DNA of 64,000 nucleotides from Liriodendron chinense (taxonomy: Eukaryota; Streptophyta; Magnoliopsida; Magnoliales; Magnoliaceae). The notes below the pieces were generated by a model. It saw only the letters and a program-made list of their open reading frames with translations. It made no database searches and was not told the origin of the DNA. Of this stretch, positions 10,932 to 22,464 are shown piece after piece (within the stretch, counting starts at the first letter, position 1; each line of letters begins with the position of its first letter). The stretch is from the NCBI GenBank assembly GCA_003013855.2, contig ML058508.1, positions 1,787,001 through 1,851,000 on the forward strand, read 5' to 3'. Position numbers and translations under genes: made by a program.

Positions 10932-12450
10932 TTAGCGCTGTTGTCGGGGATTTTCGCTGGTTTTTACAAAATATTGCCTTTCCAGTTCTTTTCCATGTGG
11001 AGTATTGTTCGAGATATCATCCTTATTGGCAAGTTTCGGATCATTAGGCTTTGAGGCCTTCACCGAATTGGATTTATCAATTGTTTTGCCACTCCTCAAA
11101 GTGGTGATAGCTTGAACATGCTCCGTATTTTGGAAGGATGGGCTGAAGTCTTGTATCTCAAATTGAGTTTTTGGGTTAGGGAGAGGTTGGGCAGGAAGTG
11201 TGCCTTTCTCCCTAACACTAAGATGAGATTCAACTCTAGCCATTGAATTTTTCAAATCATTGATGGCTTGAGATGAATTCTGATTGAATTTTAGTTGTTC
11301 TTACATGAACCCATCGATTTTATGAGAATTATTCTTGTTGTACTCAGCTTAGGCCGAGACGAATGTACCCAATATTTTCTCAAGCGTAGCTTTTGGGTTA
11401 TTGTTTGCATTCTCTGATGGCCCATTCCTCCACTGAAATTGGGATGGTTCCTCCAATCAGAATTATATGTGTTCGAGTTTGGATTGCTAAATGGTCGTTG
11501 ATAATTTTTTATGACATTTGATTGTTTTTGTAGAACTTCCTAGAATGCATAAATTGTAGGACAATCCTGTGTTGCATGTTGGTTACCGGAACAAATTCCA
11601 CAAATATTCTCAACTTCCTAGTCTTTTCTCCCTTCCCTAATTCCATGGCGTCAACTTTTCTTGTGAGGCTAGCTACGCGTGCACTTATGTTGTCTTCTTC
11701 GGAGAGGACGTAGATTCCCCCCTTTTCTCTTTGTTGGCTTATCTTGGGATTTGTTGGTTTAATTGTATCCCAAGATTGTGCATTCTCGGCTAAGATATCA
11801 AAATAATCCCATGCTTCCTCGGCTTCCTTATTCATGAATTCTCCATTGCACATCATCTCTACGAATTGGCAAATGGACGAAGTCAGTCCTTCATAAAAAA
11901 AGCTTATTACCCGCCAAATTTCGTAGCCATGATGAGGGCATATGTTTAATAAGTCTTTGAACCTCTCCCAACATTGGAAGAAGGCCTCATCTTCTTTTTT
12001 AGCAAAATTCATGATTAAGCGCCTCAACATGTTTATTTTACGAGTAGGGAAAAACTTTTTAATGAACTCCCTAGTCATCTCAGTCCATGTGCCGATTGAT
12101 CTTGGCCTTAATGCATGAAGCCAAGCCTTAGCCTTCTCTTTAAGAGAAAAAGAAAATAACCTAAGTCTCAGAACGTCATCAGATACGTTTGCAAAGTGCA
12201 ACTTAGCTATCACCTCATCGAATTCCTTAAGATGTTGATATGCGCTCTCACTGTCTAAACTAAGGAACTTAGGAAGGAGTTGGATTACTCCCGATTTTAG
12301 ATCAATATTCCCTGCATTGAATGGAAAGATTATGCATGAGGGAGTACTCGCCCTTGCAGGTTGCAAGTGATCACGTAAAGTTCTAGGTCGAGGAACATTC
12401 TCAACCTCATTCTCTCCCGTTTCGGTTTGGCCCAAATTTTGATTAGCCAT
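10932..12450 (-). pseudogene. Athila-type gag (element A')
   Basis: A 313-residue open frame starts at the ATG at 12450. It contains the Retrotrans_gag core ('KEKAKAWLHALRPRSIGTW' and 'FFQCWERFKDLLNICPHHG') and runs to 11509. It is close to the gag of element G. The zinc-knuckle region follows but is shifted ('VPVTNMQHRIV' in place of a CCHC box). A second piece, 'VESHLSVREKGTLPAQPLP' (11255-10932), represents the gag C-terminal linker. The frame is cut at about 10970, where it abuts a plus-oriented LTR leader. No pol follows. Gag would normally form the virus-like particle; this copy has lost its context. Confidence 0.85.
10933..10950 (+). promoter_or_regulatory. Primer binding site of LTR A (tRNA-Asp type, diverged)
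   Basis: The sequence 'tagcgctgttgtcgggga' lies 6 bp after the LTR end. It corresponds to the plant tRNA-Asp type site TGGCGCCGTTGCCGGGGA with four changes. About 20 bp of leader follow before the sequence switches to minus-strand gag. Confidence 0.75.
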
Positions 12451-12773
12451 AGGGTTGGGTTAATTCTCAGCCATAATGTCAGACAAAATTGGAGAGTCTA
12501 AACTCTTCTTAGCACATGGCTCCTTATCAATCCCTTCAACAATTCCCCCTTCACTAATGAGTCGGTTATTAGAATCTCGAACGCATTGTGACATGCAAAT
12601 CTCAGAAAAGTAAAAGATTAAAAAGGGTTAGAAAAACCTAATTGAAGTGACTCCTTCGACTCCTAGAATCCCTGCAAAAACAAAACAAAACAAAACAACA
12701 AACTAAGTTACTAGGACTCTTAAAAATCTCAAATAGAAACTATTTTCAGAAATTTTGTAAAAACCGTCGAAAA

Positions 12774-12791
12774 TCCCCGACAATGGTGTCA
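12774..12791 (-). promoter_or_regulatory. Primer binding site of A'
   Basis: On the minus strand 'tgacaccattgtcgggga' lies 6 bp inside the LTR end. It aligns to the tRNA-Asp type site with a few C-to-T or G-to-A changes. Confidence 0.75.
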
Positions 12792-12797
12792 AAAACT

Positions 12798-14308
12798 TGT
12801 TTGCTTCCCCAAGTGTAGGGTTGTGATGTAATAATAATTCCGTAGAGACTGAGATCGTTCTCAATGACTTTTTAGGAATTCACAAAATTACTTCTAATAT
12901 TCTCTAATTGAGAGTTAACTAAACAAATTTCTAGAATTGAATGTAGATGGAATTCTTAAAATAAAGGTGAACGTAATCAATATAAAAGAGCACTAAGGGT
13001 CCAAGGATCCACTTGTAGCAATCCTTGATGCATAATTCGCTGTGGTTTCCCAATTACACAACTAGAATTGAAATCAAATCCTATCTAATCGGATGATAGA
13101 GCGGTTGTAACATACAATCTGTCATATGTGTGATTTATATACATGATTCCCTCAATTCAAGTTAGGACTTGAGCACACTCAATTGCATAGGTCAATCCTA
13201 GTTCCAATAGATTAAGATCAAAATCATAATCATCGTTAAACTCTATCAGAAAGCCTAATTAGATTATGACTTGAAGTTCATTCAAACCACATACACAATC
13301 AACACATAATTCAGAAATTGGAACGAAAAGATAGAACTTTGGTTGAAGTTCCCACATGGAAATCCAGGTCTAGAGTGTATTGAAGCCGATTCCTCGGAGT
13401 GTACAGGTCTAAAACTGTGCAAATCAATTAAGAACTAAAGCAATTCTTCCAAACATCTATAAGTCATCATAAGAATAAGAAAAACTACTTAGAACTTTAT
13501 TCAAACTTCTAAAAACTATTGTTCTTCAATAAATCCAACTTGAAACCAAAACAAACGAATTAAAGCACCTTAGATTCACTACAAGCTTCACCTCTTAGCC
13601 CTAGCTAAGAGGTTTAGTCGTTCATGATCCAAGGAAGCATGAAAACAACTAAAAACATAAAACCAGAAAACACAAACTAGAGAGAGTTGTGGAACTCCGA
13701 ATACGAATTTCGCCGCCTCCCACCTTCGTAGATCTCTTCTAGGATACCTTAGCTACAATCCATAGGTCCCCTTTTATAGTGGAGAGGCTTTACCACGTCG
13801 GAATCTTTCATATTTGTGTAGTACTTACGCACTTGCGCACAAAAATCGGGGCTTCAAGAGGAAGTTGCTGAAATCTCGCTGTAATACACTGGCCGGCCGG
13901 TCTAGACCGGTCGGACCCTTTCTGTGATCAGTCCAGCGTGCAGGAGTGTGAGGGCAGGCTCTGGCCGACTGGTCACGACCGGTCAGACTCTTTGTATTTT
14001 GGGTCCAGAGAGATAAAGGGGCGTGGCCGACCGGTCTTGGCCCTCTTGGCCGACCGGTCAGACTTGATTTTCTCAACTTTTTCTTCTTTCTTTCTTCTCT
14101 CTTCTTCTCTCTTTGCTTTCTTCTTTCTTTGGCCCACCTTGGGTTTTCATCCAAGGCTCCTAAATGTAGTCTTTTAGCTATCGATCGAGCGAATTCCCTC
14201 TCATTCTTACAATCATAAAACCACGCATTAGAATAGTCGTTAAGCTTGAAAACCATGCATAGTTAGTGATGAAATGGGGTTCGAATATACATATTTAAGC
14301 GCTCAACA
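12798..14308 (-). repeat. 5' LTR of A' (Athila-type), minus orientation
   Basis: On the minus strand it runs from TGTTGAGCGCTTAAATATG (14308) to 'ggggaagcaaaca' (12798), 1511 bp. This is close to the 1559 and 1550 bp LTRs of G. It holds exact ACCGGT motifs at 13906, 13978, 14030 and 14053, upstream of a TATA box (minus strand TATAAAAG near 13772-13779). Its outer edge joins H sequence at 14309 ('ctcgt'). Confidence 0.9.
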
Positions 14309-15033
14309 CTCGTCGAATAATAAACGAGGTAGAAGAAAATAAAAGAGCTTTGGAGCAAGCAGTCCAAGGAAGGGACCAAGTCCTGAAGGCTCGTGAAGCT
14401 TTGATTACCAAAACAAATGAGGAGAAGAATATCCTCATTAATAAAATCCAACTGTTGAATGAGAAGTACTAAACACTGGATCAGAGGCACACCCGTCTCA
14501 GAGAGATGAAGGAGAAGATAGAGAAAGAAAAAGAGATCTTTCGTCAAGACAAGATTGCGTTGAGCAGAAGAACACCAATCTTGGGACGCAGCTCACAGAA
14601 TCTAGGTTGCGGCTCAAAGAATATGATGAAAATTTGAAGAAAGAGAGAGAGGTTCTTTCTAAGTTAACCACAGATTCAGTTCATTGGGAGGAGGAGAGAG
14701 CAGCTCTAGTTAACCTGATCGCCGAAGAAGGTCCTTGAGCTATTGAGGAGTTCCATACTTCGCAACTTTATGAAGAAGTGCGTTATGAATCTTATGACGC
14801 TGGTCGTGACTTTGCGTTGAAAGTCATGCAATAAATTACTCCAGATTTCGACTTGGAGGTATTCAAGAAAGTTGCGGCCGAAGTTGCTATAGAAGAAAGA
14901 GAAGCTGTTGCCAACGAAGTTACTATGATAACTGAGGCCAATGAAGATATAGGAGCTCCTGAGGCTGAGCCTGAAGTTAAGAGTCGCACTCTTCCCCCAG
15001 ACAAGACATGCGAGCAGGCGATGGAAGATTAGC
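14309..15033 (+). pseudogene. Remnant of antisense coiled-coil ORF of H
   Basis: Plus-strand frames, opposite to H gag-pol, encode a charged coiled coil ('EENKRALEQAVQGRDQVLK', 'HTRLREMKEKIEKEKEIF'). Near the end comes 'YDAGRDFALKVMQ' followed, after a stop, by 'ITPDFDLEVFKK', and an acidic tail closes at 15033. The antisense ORF of E ends the same way ('FGYEKCRLQFMAHHPKLDLS' then an acidic tail). The N-terminal half is missing, cut by the A' LTR at 14308. Stops and frame changes make it a pseudogene. It sits downstream of integrase, as in E. Confidence 0.72.
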
Positions 15034-15390
15034 CTTGAATACTTCTCCTTTCATTTTGTATGAACTGATCTTAGTTTTGTAATCCTTTAGATTTTAATGA
15101 AAAACTAATTTTAATGAAAATGTGATTACTCAATTCATGAAGATGAATCGGGCTCAGTCAGGGAGGCCTATGTGGCTGCATCCGCATAGAGATAGAAAAT
15201 CTATCAACTGAGTCTTTGGCTCTGCAACAAGCAGAAATCTTGGTCAAGAGAATGTCTAGTATTCTCTCCAGGGGTATTTGGGTCCTAAAAAATAAGAGTA
15301 GCAACCAAGTTGTACAGATTCTTAGTCGACAGACTAGAATAAGTTCATCTTTATTCAAAAATAACTCATGTGTGTGGTACACAGATGTTT
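15034..15390. other. H spacer between pol and antisense ORF
   Basis: No gene is seen. The stretch contains AT-rich sequence with 'ttaatgaaaa' direct repeats (15080-15125), which may hold the 3' end or polyadenylation signal of the antisense transcript. Confidence 0.4.
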
Positions 15391-16410
15391 ATGGATAATA
15401 ACGGAGTAGAGTTTACGGAGTAGAGTTTCTGCGTGCCAAGGGCGACGCAGAATTCTTCCTCGCATGTCTTCCAAGTAATAAGTTCCTGATCACACGACTT
15501 TAGTGACTCGATATAGGCCTTCCCAATTTGGATTTAAAGACCAAATAGTTGTTCTAATACTCTGCCTGAGCACGAGATCACCAACTTAAAAGGTTCTAGG
15601 CTTTACTTTCGAATTGTGATATCGGGTTATTCGTTGTTAGTTAACTGCCACTCGAAGTCGAGATGCGTCCCTTCTTTCTTCTAGAAGGTCAAGGTGGAGT
15701 TTTAAAGAGTCTTCATTTCTCATTGGATCATAATGTTCCACACGATAAGTGGGTATTTTGATTATAGTGTGGGAGAGCCCGTAGCAGCATACAATATTCC
15801 TCTATATGAACTTGGTAGTTTTCTTTTCGGTGATGGTGGTCAAAGGTTCTACTTCAACCCACTTGATAAAGTAATCGATAGATACGATCGCAAATCTGTT
15901 CTAGCCTTTTCCTTTGGGCAATGGACCAATGTCAACTCCCCACTGAGTGAAAGGCCAAGGGCCATCCATAGGTGTCATTCGTTCGGGTGGTAGATGAGGT
16001 ATTGGTGAATAATGATGACACTTATCGCATCTTCTTGAGAATTTGATGGCATCTGCTTTCATAATAGGCCAATAATAACATTGCCTCATAGCTTGATAAG
16101 CCATTGATCGCCCTTTGGGATGGTTACCGCATACTCCCTGGTGTATTTCTTTGAGAACACTCTTGGCTTCTTCTAAATGAAGACACCTCAAGTATGGGAG
16201 CGTGCAACTTCTCCTCAACAATACACCATTTTGGAGAGTGTACCGGGCAGCATAATATCGTATTTGTCGAGCTACTTTCTTGTCTGCTGACAGTTCTCCA
16301 TTTTGGAGAAAATAAATAATAGGGTCCATCCAATATGGGGATAACTGCACTGTGGAGACCTGCTCGCGCATTACCTGGTCGATGCTTGTGCAGAGAGATG
16401 TTCAATAGGT
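15391..16410 (-). pseudogene. Integrase of H, internally deleted
   Basis: The minus strand encodes the zinc-binding region ('EIHQGVCGNHPKGRSMAYQ' and 'CDKCHHYSPIPHLPPERM') and the start of the catalytic core ('FTQWGVDIGPLPKGKG', carrying the first Asp). Near 15756-15763 the sequence jumps from 'CYGLSHTII' to 'KIPTYRVEHYDPMRNEDSL', which is C-terminal to the core. The second Asp and the Glu of the D,D-35-E triad are therefore missing. The C-terminal part ('NSKVKPRTF', 'VGDLVLRQ', 'NWEGLYRV') follows. Compared with integrase of E, roughly 300-350 bp are lost. The enzyme would insert cDNA into the genome; this copy cannot. Confidence 0.85.
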
Positions 16411-16652
16411 GTGGTTTAAACTAGATCACCTTTGGGAGCTGATGCCAATTTTGCCAAGGAATCGGCTAATTTGTTTTCTGCTAGAGGAATGTGAATTAGC
16501 TCATATTTGTCAATTTTGGTAAGCAATTCCAATACTTTGAATTTATAAGCGGTCATCCTTTTATTCTTTGTTTCGAACTTGTTGATCACCTGATTGACAA
16601 TAAGTTGCGAGTCGCTATAAATGAGGAGGTTTTTTATTTCGAGTACATTAGT
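16411..16652 (-). pseudogene. RNase H of H, C-terminal half (split by G)
   Basis: The minus strand reads 'LLIYSDSQLIVNQVINKFET', with the catalytic YSDSQL, and later 'HIPLAENKLADSLAKLAS', with the conserved N.xADxLAK. The frame runs straight into the G insertion at 16652. It continues on the other side at 28692 ('GLQLAN' before the break, 'VLEIKN' after). Confidence 0.9.
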
Positions 16653-18211
16653 TGTTGACCGCTTAAATGTATATATTCTAACCCCATTTCATCACTAACT
16701 ATGCATGGTTTTCAAGATTAAAGACTATTCTAATGCATGGTTTTGGTGATTATAGGAATGAGAAAGAGTTCACTCAATTGATGACTACAAGAGCATATTT
16801 AGGAGCCTTGGATGAAGACCCAAGGTGGGCCAAAGAAAGAAGAAAGCAAGGAGAGGAAAGAGAGGAAGAAAGAAAGAAAGAAAAACAAAGAAAATAGGGT
16901 CTGACCGGTCGGCCAAGGAGGCCACAACTGGTCTTGACCGGTCGGCCACCCTTCACAAGACACTCCAGCAACTGCTGAAGGTCGCTAGAGCAAGCCCTAG
17001 ACAGGTCCAACCGGTGGGCCAAAGCCCCCAGCCCCTCTCTGCACTCTCTAGACTGTCCACTAGACAGGTCTGATTGGTCAAGATCGGTCGACCAACAGGT
17101 CGGCCAGTGATTTGCTGAAATTCAGCAACTTCTTCAACAAGCTTCGAGTTTTGGGTGCAATCGCGTAAGTATTCCGCAATTCTGGAAGATTCTGAGGTGG
17201 TAGGGCCTCTCTACTATAAAAAAAAAAAAAGAACACCTAGGGATCATTCCTAAGGCATCCTAGAAGAGATCTATGAAGGTGGGAGGCGGCGGAAGTCAGA
17301 TTCGGAGTTCTGCAACTCCTCCTAGTTTGTTCCTTTAGTTTTCATGTTTTTTTAGTTGATTTCATGTTTCCTTGGATCATGATTGGCTAAACCTCTTAAC
17401 TAGGGATAAGAGGTGAAGCTTGTAGTGAATCTAAGATGCTTTAATTCGCTTTTATGTTTTAAAGTTTGAATTTTTATTTAAGAACAATGGTTATTGGAGT
17501 TTGAATGAAGTTCTAAGTAGTTTTTCTTAATCTTATGATGACTCATGGATGTTTGGAAGAATTGCTTTAGTTCTTAGATGTTTTGTATGGATCTAGACCT
17601 GTACGCTCTGAGGAATTGGATTCAAGACACTCTAGACTTGGATCCTCATGTGAGAACTTCAAACCAATGTTCTACCTTTTGTTCTAAAGTCCAACTTGAG
17701 TGTTGCTTAAGCATGTGATTTGAATGAAGTTCAAATCATGATATAATTAAGCTTTGTGACAGGGTTTGATGATTACTATGATTGTGATCTTAACCTATTG
17801 GAACTAGGATTGACTTATGCAATTGAGTGTGCTCAAGTCCTAACTTGAATTGAAGGAATCATGTTGATGAACAACACATGAATTGAACTGTTTTGATGAA
17901 TTAACCGCTCTATCATCCGGCTAGATAGAATTTGATTTCGACTCTAGTTGTGTAATTGGGAAACCACAGCGAATTATGCATCAAGGATTGCTACAAGTGG
18001 GTCCTTGAACCCCGAGTGCTCTTTTATATTAATTACGTTCACTTTTAATTTTGGATTACTATCTACATTCAAATTCTAAAATCTGTTTAGTTTGATCTCA
18101 ATTAGAGAATATTAGAGGTAGTTTTGTGAATTTCTAACAAGTCCCTAAGAACGATCTCGGTCTCTACCGAATTATTACTACATCGCAACCCTACACTTGG
18201 GGAAGCGAACA
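16653..18211 (+). repeat. 5' LTR of G
   Basis: The LTR is 1559 bp, TGTTGACC...GAACA. Exact ACCGGT motifs lie at 16914, 16937 and 17010, with degenerate ones near 17070-17100, all upstream of a TATA box at 17215 ('ctactataaa'). R and U5 extend to 'acacttggggaagcgaaca'. Confidence 0.93.
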
Positions 18212-18217
18212 AGTTTT

Positions 18218-18235
18218 TGGTGCCGTTGCCAGGGA
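18218..18235 (+). promoter_or_regulatory. Primer binding site of G (tRNA-Asp type)
   Basis: 'tggtgccgttgccaggga' differs at two places from the canonical TGGCGCCGTTGCCGGGGA site of Athila-type elements. It lies 6 bp downstream of the LTR end. Confidence 0.9.
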
Positions 18236-18532
18236 TTTTTTATGGTTTCATAAAATTTCTAAAAATAGTTTCTATTTGAGAATTTTAGGAGTCCTTACTA
18301 ACTTAGTTTGCTTTGCTTTGTTTTGTTTTTGCAGGGATTCTAGGAGTCGAAGTAGTCACCTCAATCCGGTTTTTCTTAACTCTTTTTAGGCTTTTACTTT
18401 TCTGAGATTTCCATGCCACATTGGGTTCGGGATTCTAATAACCGACTGATTAGTGAATGATGGATTGTCGAAGGGATTGATAAGGAACCTCGTGCTAAAA
18501 AACGTTTACATTCCCAATTTTTTCCTGAAATT

Positions 18533-20033
18533 ATGGCTGAAAATCAACCCGATCCAAGGCCCAATCAAAACCAAGGCCAAAACTAAACTGAAATGGGTGA
18601 GAATTAGGTTGAGAATGTTCCTCGCCTAGAACTTTACATGATTACTTATAACCAGCAAAAGCGAGTACTCATGCATAATTTTCCCATATAATGCAGGGAA
18701 TATTGATCTAAAACCAGGAGTAATCCAACTCCTTCCCAAGTTCCTTAGTTTAGACAGTGAAAGCGCATATCAACATCTTAAGGAATTTGATGAGGTGATA
18801 ACCACGTTGCACATTGTAAACGTATCTGATGATGTCATAAGACTTAGGTTATTCCCTTTTTCTCTGAAAGAGAAGACTAAGGCTTGGCTTCATGCATTAA
18901 GGCCAAGATTAATCGGCACATGGACTGAGATGATTAGGGAATTCATTAAAAAGTTTTTCTCTATTCATAAAACAAACATGTTGAGGCGCCTAATCATGAC
19001 TTTTGCTCAAAAAGAGGATGAAACATTCTTCCAATGTTGGGAGAGGTACAAAGACTTATTAAACATATGCCTACATCATGGCTCAAATTTGGCAGGTAAT
19101 AAGCTTTCTCTATGAAGGACTGACTTCACCCATGCGTCAATTCGTAGAGATGATGTGCCATGGAGAATTTATGAATAAGGAGGCCGAAGAAGCATAGGAC
19201 TACTTTGATATCTTAGCCGAGAATGCACAATCTTGGGATACAACTAAACTATTAACTCCCAAGATAAGCCAACAAAGAGAAAAGGGAGGAATCTATGTCC
19301 TCTCCGAAGAAGACAACATAAGTGCACGTGTGGCTAGTCTCACAAGAAAAGTTGAGGCCATGGAATTAGGGAAGGGGGAAAAGACTAAGGAAGTTGAGAA
19401 TATTTGTGGCATTTGTTCCAGTAACCAACATGCAACACAGGATTGTCCAACAATCTCTGTGTTTCAAGAAGTTCTACAAGAACAATCAAATGCCATAAAT
19501 AATTATCAACGACCATTTAGTAATCCAAACTCAAACACGTATAATTCTAGTTGGAAGAACCATCTCCACTTCAATTGGAGGAATGGGCCATCAGAGAATG
19601 GAAACAATAACCCAAAAGCTATGCTTGAGGAGATATTTGGTACATTCGTCTCGACCCAAGCTGAGTACAACAAGAATAATTCTCACAAAATCGATGGGTT
19701 CATGCAAGAACAATTAAAATTCAACCACAATTCATCTCAAGCCATCAACGATTTGAAAACTTCAATGACTAGAGTTGAATCTCATCTTAGTGTTAAGGAG
19801 AAAGGTACACTTCCTGCTCAACCTCTCCCTAACCCAAGAACCCAATTTGAGATATAAGACCTCAGCCCATCCTCCCAAAATACGGAGCATGTTCAAGCTA
19901 TTACCACTTTGAGGAGTGGCAAAACAATTGATAAATTCAATCCGGTGAAGGCCCCAAAGCCTAATGATATGGAAATTGCTAATAAGGATGATATCTCGAA
20001 CAACACTCCACATGAGAGAGAACCAGAATGGTA
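18533..20033 (+). pseudogene. gag of G
   Basis: The ATG at 18533 starts 'MAENQPDPRPNQNQGQN' and meets a stop almost at once. The core ('KEKTKAWLHALRPRLIGTW', 'FFQCWERYKDLLNICLHHG') is at 18795-19115. A CCHC zinc knuckle ('CGICSSNQHATQDC', C-x2-C-x4-H-x4-C) is intact near 19405. A linker follows. The gene is split by several stops (near 18584, 18605, 19195, 19857 and 20033). It is the same family as the A' gag. Confidence 0.88.
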
Positions 20034-20061
20034 ATACAAGCCGGTTGCCCTGTTTCCTCAA

Positions 20062-21900
20062 ATGTTGATTTCACCCGAACCTTTAGATAAAAACTTGGAA
20101 ATCCTAGAGGTTTTTAAGCAAGTGAAGATCAACATTCCGTTGTTGGCTGCCATAAAACAAATACCATCATATGGAAAATTTCTGAAGGAATTATGTACAG
20201 TCAAAAGAAACCACTATGTACACAACAAAATACTTTTGACTGAGAATTTGATCGCCATCATAAGACAAGAGGTGCCCCAAAAATATAAGGATCCTAGAAG
20301 TCCTACCATCCCATGCATCATAGGTGACTACCGGATCAAACAAGCATTACGTGATCTTGGGACAAGTGTTAACCTCATCCCATACTCGATCTATGAACAA
20401 CTTAGGTTAGGTGAATTAAAACCTATCAAAACCACACTTCAACTCGCTGATAGATCTATTCATATACCAAGAGGAATGATTGAAGATATCCTCGTCCAAG
20501 TCAATAAATTCTACTATCCAATGGATTTTATTGTCTTGGATATACATCCTATGATGAGAACCGGTGCTTAAATTCCTGTCATACTTGGCAGCCCCTTCTT
20601 AGCCACTTTAAATTCGATTATCAATTGTAGAAACGGGCTGGTACAAATGTCCTTCGAAAATATGACACTCAAGCTGAATATTTTCAATTTATGCAAACAA
20701 CCACGGGATGTTGATGACAAGGTCCGCAAAATAAATCTGATTAAATCATTCGTGGAAGACACATCCCTCTCAAAATTCTATTCTGATCCCTTCGGGGCAT
20801 GCTTGGCCCACTCTCATGAGATTGATGATGACATGATAAGAGAGATGGATGCCATTTTGGAATCTATGCTGGTACTTGATAATAAAAGATGGAAGGCACC
20901 ATTTGAGCCTTTGCCCTTAAGCGAGAACAAGCCTCTTCCATCCAAAATCAAAGCACCGAAGCTCGACCTAAAACCATTACCTACTGATTTGAAATATGTT
21001 TATTTAGGTCGAGATGAGACATATCCGGTGATGATTTCTTCCCACTTGGATGAGGAACAAGAGAGTAGGCTGATAGCTACTCTAATAGAGCATAAAAGCG
21101 TCATTGGATGGTCAATTGCGGATCTTAAAGGCATAGACCCCCTGATTTGTACTCATCGCATACACCTTGAGGAGAATGCGAAGACATATAGGCAACCACA
21201 AAGACGCCTCAATCCCAACATGAAGGAGGTGGTTAAGGCCGAGGTTTTGAAACTATTGGATGTGGGTATCATTTACCCAATATCCGATAGTCAATTGGTG
21301 AGTCCAACTCAAGTGGTGCCTAAGAAATCCAGAATTACCATTGTAGCCAATGCCAACAATGAGCTCGTGCCAACTAGAGTCACGACTGGTTGGAGAATGA
21401 GCATTGACTACAGGAAGCAAAGCACAGTTACGAGGAAAGACCACTTTCCCTTACCGTTTGTTGATCAAATTTTAGAAAGGTTAGCGGATCATTCTCACTG
21501 TTGCTTCCTTGATGGATATTCAGGATATAACCAAATAGAGATCGCCCTAGAGGACCAAGAGAAGACAACATTCACAGGTCCATTCGGCACTTTTACTTAT
21601 CGAAGGATGCCGTTTGGACTATGCAATGCCCCTGCCACTTTTCAGCGTTGTATGTTGAGTATTTTTTCTGATATGGTGGGGACGATTCTTAAAGTCTTCA
21701 TGGACCATTTCTAGGTATTTGGTTGTAACTTTGATGAGTGCCTTATGCACTTAAAAACTATTTTAAAAAGATGTGAAGAAAAGAACCTCATGTTGAATTG
21801 GGAGAAATGTCATTTCATGGTTCAAAAAGGAATTATCCTTAGTCACCTCATCTCACAAAATGGAATCAGGTAGACAAGGCTAAAATCGATCTTATCTTTA
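20062..21900 (+). pseudogene. Protease and reverse transcriptase of G
   Basis: The protease motif 'ALRDLGTSVNLIPYSIY' (near 20345) matches the DLG(A/T)S variant of Athila-type proteases. RT follows with 'YRKQSTVTRKDHFPLPFVDQ', 'CFLDGYSGYNQIEIA' and 'YRRMPFGLCNAPATFQRCM'. The catalytic box reads 'VFMDHF' at about 21700; the family has FMDDF, so the second catalytic Asp is His. A stop follows directly. Open stretches of 169 and 355 codons are separated by a single stop at 20571. The pol order and motifs place G in the Athila lineage. Confidence 0.9.
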
Positions 21901-22136
21901 ACCTTCCACCACCCAAGACCGTACGAGATGTGTGGTCCTTTCTAGTACGCGCCAGATTCTGTAGACGGTTCATAAAGGACTTTAGTTCACTCTCTCATCC
22001 TTTATGTAACCTCCTTCAAAAGAAAAACTCGTTCGAGTGGAATGAGGATTGTCAAAATGCCTTTGTAAAACTTAAAGGTATATTGACATATGCTCCCATA
22101 ATGCAACCACCTGATTGGAGCCTTCCTTTTGAAATC
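21901..22136 (+). pseudogene. RT/RNase H connection of G, left of J
   Basis: This encodes 'FIKDFSSLSHPLCNLLQKKN' and 'PPDWSLPFEI', the segment just before the RNase H domain. It is cut at the aaatc target site by element J and resumes at 24290 with 'MCDSSDYAIGAVLGQR'. Confidence 0.88.
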
Positions 22137-22464
22137 TGTTAGTGCACTTTTCTGTGGCATACTAGTGCACCTTGTTTGTCAATTACTTAGGTCAGTGAGT
22201 CTAGAGTCGGTTGAGCTTAATGAAGACAAAGACTGAAGACTCAAGACGGACTAGCTGCATCAAGAAAGAAGAAACAGGTAAAAGTGATGCCTTGGTGAGC
22301 CTCAACCTTGTACCTATCCAAAACCATAAACCTCTAGATGACCTTGACCTAATAGGTATATCTTCAGTCATCTTAGATTGGCCTTAGGTGTCCCAAAAGA
22401 CCACTGAAAGAATGGCCAAGAGGTTGCATCATCTACTGCAAAACAGCAGAAAATCATGCCTGGC

